Of a DNA stretch of 64,000 nt, positions 24,001 to 36,000 are shown one piece after another. This stretch comes from Clytia hemisphaerica. Lineage: Eukaryota; Cnidaria; Hydrozoa; Leptothecata; Clytiidae. The stretch covers positions 608,718 through 672,717 of the forward strand of contig CACVBU010001153.1 of NCBI GenBank assembly GCA_902728285.1. Direction: 5' to 3'. How positions within the stretch are numbered: the stretch's first letter is position 1; every line of letters starts with the position of its first letter. A model generated the notes under the pieces. The model was not told the DNA's origin, searched no databases, and saw only the letters and a list, made by a program, of their open reading frames with translations. The position numbers and the translations under genes were made by a program.

Positions 24001-27000
24001 TGCTGGTTACATGACATTTATTTTTGATTGGTTCGAATTTATTGACACTGATAAAGTTATCAGCTGTAAGTTGTAAGGCAAGTGACATGGGACTAAAATC
24101 ACGTGAGCTTTTTCGAGTAATCACATGTTTTGACTGCATTGGTATAATTTTGCAACCCGTGTATTCTAGACTCCTTAATATTTGTGTAAGCGAGAGTATA
24201 AAACGGCGTACTGCAATCCAACGGTAAAGTATTTTTTAAGCTATGATTGATATCAAAGAAGAATGATGAAATTGATCTTACTGGTTGCGAAGACAGCAAT
24301 GATCGCTGAACAATTTCTGTGACACCAGAAATATACGCCAGGGCGGCAGCCAGCGCCTCTTCAGCATTTCCGTCTCGCTTTTCGATTAATTCTTTTGCTG
24401 ACGGTGCAAAAATACTCAAAACTTCGTCACTGATATCGTCCAGACATCTGAGAGAAAAAGATGGTGAATAAATTTTACCAGATCGAGACAATAGACATTT
24501 CGAGGCCTTTGTTTTTTGATTTTGAGCGACAATCATGAACAGAAGTGTTTGAGAAAAACACAGAAAGTTACTTCTAGTCCGGCGGCGATCCAGGATCACC
24601 CTTACAAGTAGTAAATATGGGTTTTTATTTTATTTTCTCATTATATGGTCCCTTGGGACCCCAAAACCGGTTTTTGCCAAGCTGGCAAAGGTGGGGAAAA
24701 TTTTTTATGGGGGATTGAAGGGGGTAGGGTCATTTTAGCCTGGGGGTCCTTAGAAAGTCGAATTTTGAAGTTCTCATTTAGCTAAAACTGATTGTACCAT
24801 CAGATAGAGCTTGAAGAGTAGATCACCAAAATGGGGTCATTTGTCTCATTTGGCGGACTTAGTCCCCCGGAATTGGCTGATACGTCTTCAAAAATGCAAT
24901 ATTTTATGCTGACGTCAGCAGTTTTGAGAAAATTTTCAGCGAAAGATACCACTTTTAACAGATGCGTCTCAAAGTGTACTATCGATTAGAGGGGTCATTT
25001 ATAGGGTTTCCTAGGCTAGATCATGAGATATTTGAGTTTGAAATTTTGCTGACTCAGCAGCAAAGGGTCAAAAACGTTGAAAAACGCTGGACTATTCAGA
25101 AATTTAGAAAAAAGATACCTCCTCCCACCCAACCGTAGTGTTCAGTGTGCACGGCCGTCCCACCGTTCATTCAACATTGTAAATGGGGGGAAGCAGGCTG
25201 GTGGAATAGATGGGAATTTGCTTTTTCTCTCATAATTTTTGTCCATGATTGTAATTGGCGATAGTTAAAAGTTCTCGTTAGGAAACATTAGCATTTGTTA
25301 TTGGCTGGACACTTAAGATAGAGTGTGATATACCAAACAACAGAAATAACTCAAATTCTGGTTGACGTTTACGTATTAATTGCCTTTTGGGACATAATTA
25401 TAGAGGCTTTTTCATCGTATTAGTTAAGTTACGAAACTTCCGACATTATGGAAGTAAACGTTCGAATCTGTAGAGGTCATCCCTTACGAATTAAAACACG
25501 AGAAACCTCTATTAAGAGCCAGTTTTTTTAAGAGCGGGGCAGGTCCAATAGTTTGAAACTTAGATTTTTTTCATTTTTGGATATGTTGTTAAGTACAATG
25601 AACTGACTAAAATCCCAAAATATTTTGGTCTGAAAATCCATAATGGCGGATTTATGCCAATTTGAAGTTTTTGACATTTTTGGGCATTGCACTTAAAAAG
25701 TTTTTTGATATAGAACCATGCTTTCTCAAATCAAAATGAGGAATTGATTTTGGGTCATTCTGAAACTATGGCCAGTAAACTATACAATTTTCCAAAAAAA
25801 TCAAAATTTTCAAAATGGTAGCTGGAGTTATGACGTCACAAAAACACTACAAATTTGATTTTAGGGGTATTTTAGAGCCATCTGACCTGTCCCAGGGGAG
25901 TTTCTTACTGCTCAAAATAATATTTTCTGGTAGTTTATCCCCTGGTCTATCCATTTGAAGTGATTGCAATAAAAAATTCCGGCCCTACTGGCCCCTAGAG
26001 GCCCGAAAAGCCAATAAGGTCTCAAAAAAGTACCAACTTTAGCCCAATTTTCCTAGAAATCCCAACATTGTCTGACCTCCAACTCTTCTGTTCCTGAAAG
26101 ACAACCGCCTGGTCTCTTAGGATCAAAAGAGAAACCTATGTGACCTCCTACCATTAAATTTTTATCTTGATTTAAAAATTTTCTTAACATCGCTCGAAAA
26201 ATGACTAAAATTTGGGATATTTTGGCCCATTGGCAAACTTCAAAGGGGTCTAGGTCACTGAATTTGTTATAATATAAGGGCTATGATGAATCTTTTATAT
26301 AAAAACAATGAAACTAGGTGAAAAAAGTTGTCAAATGTGCTTTTTTGGGCCAAAAAGGCTTTTTTTTCAATTTTTTGACTAAGGCTGAGGTCATTCTATT
26401 GCAGCCAGTAATTGGCAGCTAGAAAGTAAATTTTATCTGAAAATCATGATTCCTCATCACATTCCAGAAAGGTTTCTAGGAAAATCAAATATGGTACTCT
26501 TCGAAAGCTTATAGAGGCTGAATTTTCACTCAAAGGCGGCTTCTAACTCCCCTGACCCCCTTAATTTTGTAAAATTGACTTGAAAGTACATTTTTGGCTG
26601 AAATGTTTGCCCAAAATGAGTACCCATTGCTACTCGATTCTTGATTTTGTGAAAGCATCCTATAGATAGTTCAAGAATTTATCAGAAGTTGGAACCTTTT
26701 CCTTTCTTTTAAAGATTAGGGCTAGCTTAAAGTCAGTTTTAACTCTAAAATCATAAAAATCTTGACAATATTGCTCAAAACAACAATTTTTGCTCAAGAT
26801 TGAACAGAAAATGAGCCCACTCAGATAATTAAATCATGGTTTTTGGAAAGTTTCATGGGGATAGTACAAACATTCATCAAGATCTTTACCTCCTGATCTA
26901 CCATTTAAGGATCAAGTCTGTCAAAATGTGCTTCTAAACTCTCAAATCTTCAAAGGTGAACTTTACCAACCCCATAAAACAATTTTGCCATCAACCTTTC

Positions 27001-30000
27001 TGCCCTTAAATACTTAGAGATAAGTCCAAAAGTACAAAATATTCCTAAACCTTTCCTTCCCTTTGGATAATTTGAACTTTGGGCTCATTAAGTGCATTTA
27101 AGAGCAAACAGGCTGATAGCAAAATTGTGTTATGGGGTTGGTAAAGTCCACCTTTAAAGATTTGAGAGTTTAGAAGCACATTTTGACAGACTTGATCCTT
27201 AAATGGTAGATCAGGAGGTAAAGATCTTGATGAATGTTTGTACTATCCCCATGAAACTTTCCAAAAACCATGATTTAATTATCTGAGTGGGCTCATTTTC
27301 TGTTCAATCTTGAGCAAAAATTGTTGTTTTGAGCAATATTGTCAAGATTTTTATGATTTTAGAGTTAAAACTGACTTTAAGCTAGCCCTAATCTTTAAAA
27401 GAAAGGAAAAGGTTCCAACTTCTGATAAATTCTTGAACTATCTATAGGATGCTTTCACAAAATCAAGAATCGAGTAGCAATGGGTACTCATTTTGGGCAA
27501 ACATTTCAGCCAAAAATGTACTTTTAAGTCAATTTTACAAAATTAAGGGGGTCAGGGGAGTTAGAAGCCGCCTTTGAGTGAAAATTCAGCCTCTATAAGC
27601 TTTCGAAGAGTACCATATTTGATTTTCCTAGAAACCTTTCTGGAATGTGATGAGGAATCATGATTTTCAGATAAAATTTACTTTCTAGCTGCCAATTACT
27701 GGCTGCAATAGAATGACCTCAGCTCTAGTCAAAAAATTGAAAAAAAAGCCTTTTTGGCCCAAAAAAGCACATTTGACAACTTTTTTTCACCTAGTTTCAT
27801 TGTTTTTATATAAAAGATTCATCATAGCCCTTATATTATAACAAATTCAGTGACCTAGACCCCTTTGAAGTTTGCCAATGGGCCAAAATATCCCAAATTT
27901 TAGTCATTTTTCGAGCGATGTTAAGAAAAATTTTAAACCAAGATAAAAATTTAATGGTAGGAGGTCACATAGGTTTCTCTTTTGATCCTAAGAGACCAGG
28001 CGGTTGTCTTTCAGGAACAGAAGAGTTGGAGGTCAGACAATGTTGGGATTTCTAGGAAAATTGGGCTAAAGTTGGTACTTTTTTGAGACCTTATTGGCTT
28101 TTCGGGCCTCTAAGGGACCAGTAGGGCCGGAATTTTTTATTGCAATCACTTCAAATGGATAGACCAGGGACTAAACTACCAGAAAATATTATTTTGAGCA
28201 GTAAGAAACTCCCCTGGGACAGGTCAGATGGCTCTAAAATACCCCTAAAATCAAATTTGTAGTGTTTTTGTGACGTCATAACTCCAGCTACCATTTTGAA
28301 AATTTTGATTTTTTTGGAAAATTGTATAGTTTACTGGCCATAGTTTCAGAATCACCCAAAATCAATTCCTCATTTTGATTTGAGAAAGCATGGTTCTATA
28401 TCAAAAAACTTTTTAAGTGCAATGCCCAAAAATGTCAAAAACTTCAAATTGGCATAAATCTGCCATTATGGATTTTCAGACCAAAATATTTTGGGATTTT
28501 ACTCAGTTCATTGTACGTAACAACATATCCAAAAATGAAAAAAATCTAAGTTTCAAACTATTGGAACTGCCCCAAACTGCCCCATTCTTAAAAAAACTGG
28601 CTCTTAAAACAATGAAATGTGTTGATAAACGAATTACCGAATTAATGTTTACGGATAATCTTTTGAGCCAACAAAAATTTGTTCGAGTAGATTCTACAGA
28701 CCTAATTTTGAGTATAGAGGCGATTATTACAGTCTATGTTGCACAAAGTAAATAGTGTTGGCGAAGGCGGTGATTATTAACTAACCTTACGGCGTCATGT
28801 GCACTTGCTCTGATGATGTCTTCTTGTTGGGGTGGGCCAATCCTCGTAAATTGAATGCCCTGTATACATTACAAAAAATCAGTAAATCAGTGAAAAATGA
28901 CATTTGTCTTTTTAATTCGGTCTTCAAGGAACTAAAACTTTTCTTCGAATTAGAGAAAGATTCGAATTATAATTCACTTTAATTTCCGGCCGAGGGAATC
29001 ATTGACTTAATTCGAACTACCAATAGATTTGAATTAGAGAGAGAGTTGGATGTATACTGTTTCATAGTGGGCCGTTTGAGTAGGAAAATACCGGGTGCGC
29101 CATAAAAAAGTTTCTCTCTTTAAAACTGATTTTCGAGAAATCTAAAAATTTGAAAAAAAACCCATTTCTTTTCCATTGGAAAGAAGAAAGATAAACTTAA
29201 ATTTTGATGGGTCATTTATTAAATTCGGTTAATGAGATCGAAAGTTATGCTCAATTGAATAAAAAAGTTACTTTCTGAAAGTGCACAAACACATTAAAAA
29301 TCGACCTATCAAATAAAACAGAAGTATGATTACATGATGCATCAGCATTTTCGTTTCAGTCATTAAAAATGATAATTAGCTGTCTATTGTTGAATTTCAA
29401 TTAAAAGGAAGAAAATTCGTCGAAAAAAGACAAAAAATCTGGTAAAATTCATAAAAATACATCAAATATGGGTTTCGAGGTACATCCAGCCTTACATAGA
29501 CTTTGTTCAGTCGAGAACCAAAAATCTGATGAAAATTTCAGTGAAAGTAAATTAAAATGATTTTGACGAAGATTTTAAACCCGTTAAAACCCATCAGTTT
29601 CAAAGTTAATGTGTTTAATTACTGAAAAATGCTCTTAATGATGTAAAGGCTATTGCAATTGCCAAATTTAAAATAAACTTTGATAGGTCGATTTTTAACG
29701 TTTTCGGCCTCTTTCTGAAAGTAACTTTTTTATTTAATTAAGCATAACTTTTGATCTAAAGAATCAAATTTAATAAACGACCGATCAAAATTTAAGTTTA
29801 TCTTTCTTCTTTCCAGTGAAATAGGAATGGTTCTTTTAAAATTTTTAGATTTCGAGAAAATCAGTTTCAAAGAGAGAAACTTTTTTGTGGCGCAACCGGT
29901 ATAGGAATAGGGAGGCTTATGAACAACTCTTTCAAAAAACTTTTAACAAAACTTAAAAAAGTGTTTAAAAAAGGTCAATTCCTAAACAAATCACAGGCCA

Positions 30001-33000
30001 ATAGTCATCATGATAAACAAAAGATAATCAATAATAAATGAAGAAGCGAATTGTTCTTACGGCTTTTCGTTCAACAGCTTGTACGCCCCATTCTTGGCCG
30101 GGTTTGAAGAAAATGATGCAAGCGCCATTACGCCCTGCACGCCCAGTACGTCCGGCTCGATGAATATATGAATCGACATCCTAAGTGTGTAAAAAAAGTG
30201 GATAAGTTGACTGATTAGGGACTTCAATAATTATTAGAATGACTTACAACTGTTTTCTGATTCTCTTCAGTATTTAATTTCCCCGTTTGCGGTAATCCCA
30301 GAAGAAGGGTACGTTACACCACGGATGGTGAAATAAATTGATAGTACAGTTGACGCTTTCTTATTATTCGATTTTGAAGGGAAATTTGATTTTCATCGAA
30401 TTAGGGGAACATATCGAATAGAAGACCGTTAAATTAAAGAGCGTCCAGACGAAAGACCTCGCCAATCTGATAGTAGTACTCATTAATAGACGGCTCGGTC
30501 GAACATAAATTCCTATCTGGTTTAATGTTTTTTTTCTGTATTGGACGGTATAGGAGTTACGTCGTTAGCACCGTCTTCGCTATGGTTTATACTGCTTGCC
30601 ATCTTGCGATACTGGGTCGCAGTTTTCGACCAAGTGAACCATTATAGGACAAGGTAAGTTTCTAATTAATATGAAAAAACCTATTGAATGAACGAATGAA
30701 TGAATGAATGAATGACAATATATACCTTTGGTGGTTCTGTTTGGATGACCAAGTCAATTTCTGGGATATCGAGACCTCTTGCAGCAACATCTGTTGCAAT
30801 TAGGCAGTTGAATTTGCCATCTCGAAAACTCTGCAAAGATAAAACGTAACTACAGTAGGAATGTATCTTTGAAGGGATGTTACATTGTTAGGTATTGACT
30901 AAAAATCAAATCGATGTACAACGGAAAGTATCTGAATGTGTATTGGAGGTTCTAGATTGCGATGTGATAGCGAGTATATAAATCCGAACTTTCTGAGCAA
31001 CAGATATCCGCGGTTCAAAAATGCTTCACATCAGAATTTAGGTAAACATTCAACATGTACAGACTGAAATGTAAAATACCTGTAAAGTAATTTCTCTTTG
31101 CTTTTGCTGAATATCACCGTGCAAGACTTGAGAATCCTGAAGAATTGTTCAAAATAAAACGACATAAAATTTAATCTTTTCAACTACAGTAATAACAACT
31201 GGACAAAATGGCGAAAATCAAATCAAACATAACTTAGATCACAGGGCAAACCTTCACGCGTTTTCGTGTTCTTAATTTATCACTCTTTGGTTGAAACTCT
31301 TTAGTAAGCAATTTATTTGGAAAGGAGCGAAGAACAATTCCGGGATCAATCAAAACGTAAAGACCTGATGCGTATGCGAGGGCGAGCGGTAACGAGAAAC
31401 GATGGCAAATCTAACCTAGTGCAAGGAAAAAGCAGGTTCAGTGGTGGCAGCAAAAATGAAGGAGAAGATCTTACCATTTTGATAACAGAGCTTAGAGCAA
31501 GTTCATTGGCTTCTTGTTTGGTTGATGTGAAAATGATGGACTTGCCATGTTTGCCACTGTAAACCTGTAAGTAGCGAATGAAGAGAGTTGAAATATAAAA
31601 TTAATCGATAGTCACTGCTTTGTTGACAGTATAATTTACCTAAAAGGGGCAAATTTTTGAGGGATCTACTTTTGGCATTTTTGCATTTTTGACCCATTTT
31701 TTAAAAATTCATTTTTGAGGTGGTTGAAAAATAGATTCCAGCGAGCATTGATCGATAGATACTTTTTACTTAAGAGGGGGCAAAATGTTGAGGAACGAAC
31801 GTTAACAGTTGACACCCGTCTTTTTGTTCATTCTTTTTTTTTTGAATTTTTTTTTTACGGAATTATAATGGAAGTTATATTCAGTGGAAATAATTTTCGC
31901 GGTAGACACCAAAAACTGTGAAAATTTGATGTGAAATATTAGTTCCCTTGAGCTGCATTTTTTAAACAAAAGAAGTTCAACACTAAGAACCAAAAAACCT
32001 TGCAAGCTCTTTCCTGACGATCCTATATATATAACAGAATCTGTTGTACGATGCTACCATTGCAGTCTAATTTTACCAACGCCTAAAAGAACTTGAAGGA
32101 AGAAAGATGAATGCTTTAACTAAAATATTTACCTGTAAAATGTCTTTTATTGTTGCTGCTCGTTCGTAGTATGAACATTTAATTGCTTTGTGCTGCAGAA
32201 AAAAGAAGAGATAAAAATTTGAATGGATTTTCAGCATTTAGATAGAACTTCGTTGCACGCTTACTTTAAGCCGCGCATGTGCATAAAAACTACAATGCAG
32301 AAAGAAGAAAGTGTACAAAATGTTATTTTTATCAAATCTGTGAAATTCTCTCAATTTTCACTATGGTTCTCTTACAGATATGCTATTTTCATTTGAAAAC
32401 ATTAACATGACAGAGAAATCTAAAGACAGACAACACGATAGAATAGAGAAAGTCTGAAATGCAATGGATTGGCGAATAAAAAGGGGAATGTCAATGAAGT
32501 GTTTGAGTATACCTCTACACTTGTGGAGCTTTTGTTGATATCCTTGCCAATCAAGTCGAAGGTTTTGTAATTCTTGTCCATATATTTCTTAGCTGTGTCT
32601 TTCACCCATGGCGGTACTGTGGCCGAAAATAACAACGTCTGCGGCTTGTTGTCTAAGGTTTAAATGATAATAAAAATAATGTAAAGTTGGCGTAAATCAT
32701 AATAATAAATTTTGTGTTGGGTGTTGAATGTGAATATAGTTATAAGTTTGTCAATGCAGTATGGTCCACAGTTTTGGGTTGGTCCCTAATCATCAATTTT
32801 TTATGGAATATTTCTTGCATTGATTAAAGTGTTGTGAAAGCTGTAAATCAATAATTTGCAAAGACCAAATGCCAGGAGTAATTACTCATTTATTTCCGAA
32901 ACCCATTGTTAATAAAACCACAAGATTTGTAAATAAAGAATTTAGAGAAGAAAGTGGTAAGATGTAAATACCATTTGTGTAAGCAGACGAAAGAATTTCA

Positions 33001-36000
33001 TCAAGTGACTCTTGGAAACCCATGTCCATCATTCTATCCGCTTCGTCCAAACAAGCATGTCTGAAAAAGTTTTGGAAAGTTTTAAAGAAAAAAACCATCA
33101 AAATTCTCCATAATCTTCAACTTGAGAAGGCTCAAGATTTGATATTTACCTTAAGTTAGTCTTATGTCGACATCCCTCGTCTAATACTGTCACCTTTCTT
33201 TATAGGTGGAATATAATAAGGAAGGTCAGAATCGCTTATTGATAAAACATATTTTTCTCTCTGACCGATAAGAAAAGAAATATAGTTTCAATAAGCGATT
33301 CTGACCTTCATACTCTTATTCCTGTCCTTAAAGAAGGGTGACCCAATTAGATGGGTTATGTCAATATTAGATCAATTTCCAGTACTCAAGATGGAGCAAA
33401 AAAACAAACAAAGATTATCCCTTAAATTCTCCTGTTCCAATGATACCCTTTTTCTTGACAATGAAAATGGGGGAAAAGAGAAGAAAAGAGAAAGGTATGT
33501 TGATTCCATGAATTAAAAGTCTTACTTCAAATTTGAGAAGTTCAGTTTTCCCTTGTGTAGATAGTCCATGATTCGACCAGGGGTACCAACCAAAACATCA
33601 ATCCCTTCTCTCATCTCGTGTTCTTGTTGTTCGTACGGCGCTCCCCCGTAGAAACATGACACGCTGATCTTCTTCGCTTTGTATTTCTCGAACTCTTTGT
33701 ATATCTTGAAAAGAAGAATGAAATTTACTGATTTATTGATTTTGCAAATGAGCTAAGAATGCTGTACGTTAAAGTAAAGATTATGTCAACATTAACTGCA
33801 TAGTGGCAATCAAAATGTTTAAAAATTAAGTGACCCAAAATGGCTTAACATATCTGATTTTTAGTGTTTGGTAAGTAATGCTTAAAAACGCCACAGATCT
33901 GGGAAGATATGCTTAAAAATATCAGTTTTTAAATCTTTTAAAATTTCCTATTTAGCCTTTTTTGTAATAATAGAAATAATAAGGTATTCTTACCTGCATA
34001 GCCAATTCTCTTGTGGGAGCAAGCACAAGTGCCTAACAATGAAAAACATAGGAAAATAATATGATTTATTATGTTATTTACTAATTCAATTAAAAAATTA
34101 AGTGAGGTCTGTTAGCACAAAAATACTTTAGATGGTGATAAAAGCATGATATTTGGCACTGTCATCAGGTGGCTGGGCAAAAAATTGATTTTCTGAAAAT
34201 ATTCAGAATCTGATGTGCTAACAGACCTCACTGATTTTCAAATTTTGCATTTCAAAAATTTGAAACATTACAATAATTCAGGTATGATACCCACGGACGG
34301 CTGAAGGTTTGATATTCTGACTGGAACTTATTGATCAAGGAGTTGAAAAAATTCTTCGAATAAGCATGAGGAGAAAATATCATACCATAGGCATCCGTCT
34401 TTTCTTCTCAAAAACTTCATCTTCATAATCTCGCAGGATTTCCAAAATGGGTAACGTAAACGCTAGCTGAAAGGAGAAAAAACATTATATTGGTTACAGA
34501 ACAGAGTTGTTAATTTTCCACAATTAGTGGGAGAGGGGGAGTTGGGGGCATCTGAGGGTGCAAAATACTGGAATACTGATAATCTTTACATGACTAAATG
34601 CTGAAGCATCTGGATTCTTGGAAGCACCCTTCTATTACTGCTTAAAAGTGAATTTCCTTTTTTGAGGATCAGAGAATATGACCAATATTTAGCTATATCG
34701 TATTATAAACAAGCTCGTTACACAGAGAGCCATGAAGCACTAGTTGTGACAAGAGAAATCACAAATTAAATCTCAAGAGACATAAAGAAAGTCACATGCT
34801 ACTGAGATTTGAGAAGTGGGCCAGAAATTAGACAAATTAAATTGTTTGATTTTTTTAAACAAAATTAAAAAAAGGATGGATTCTAGTTACTTGAATGGAT
34901 AGGTTGGGTTCCAAACGGATTTGATACAAGTCGAATTAATTTATGTAAATAACTAAGAAAGCTTTGGAGCGTTTTGTAAATTTTGCAGATCTTTTGAAAT
35001 GGAAAATTTCACCTGGTTTTTAATCTTTTGAAAAGTGGGCCAGAAATTAGACCAATTTTTTTTAAGTGATTCTTTAAAGCAAATTGGATTTAAATAGTGG
35101 TGTGGTTGGTATGAAAGAGGTAGCCAACATTTACACTACAGGTAGGTTCAGAAAACACCAAAAAGAGAGTATACAACATGTGATTAATCATTCTCACCCA
35201 TCGAAAAAAAAGAAACATTAAATACAGATAAAAATGACTTACAGTTTTCCCAGTCCCAGTTCCTAGAAACAAAAAAAAGTATTATTGATAAAAAAAAAAT
35301 AAATTTTTTTGTTTATACTTAAAAACCCATTAGCCCACCAACCAACCAACCTTGGTATATTCTTGTAAGGCAAGCTTTTTGGTACTCTTTACTATTAGGA
35401 TTAAAAAAGCTGATATTTAAAAAGCTCTATAATGTGTGATTTTTAAGACAATCTTCACAGCCTATTCAATTTTGCAAAAGATTCAATAATTTTTCACTTT
35501 TAACCCCTTGCAATTTAGATTCACAACATAGATTTACACTTAAAAACCTCACGTCCAATCTAAGGAATAACTTACTAGCTTGTACTATGACATCGTTTCC
35601 TTTGTGACATGCAGCAAAAGTCTCAGCTTGCACAGGAAATAAATATTCTACACCATTTGCTGTAATAGAATCAAAAGAAAAATCGGTAACACAACAAAGT
35701 AATTTGTCTCTTGCTTAATAAAGAGGTCTGTAAATTTATTTTAGTAATTGAATATTGCTTTTAATTGAAGAATTCTAATCCTCTCAGATCCTAGCATTTT
35801 GTTATCTACAGTGTGTCCCAAAAAAGAGGACAAATTTTTATATAAAGTAAAATCCCTATGATTTATGCGAAAATTCTATGGCTTGTATACTTAATATTTC
35901 AAACTTTGAAACCTATTCAATCATCTTGAGAATTAAATATCTATTGATTGAACTGATAATCTAAATCTTATTTCAATCATTCTGAGCCCAGTTTAGAAAA

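Noticed and set aside
28417..28755. 112-codon frame at the right end of the giant palindrome
   Set aside because: It spans the palindrome edge and flanking intron, lacks motifs, and the left arm has no matching frame.
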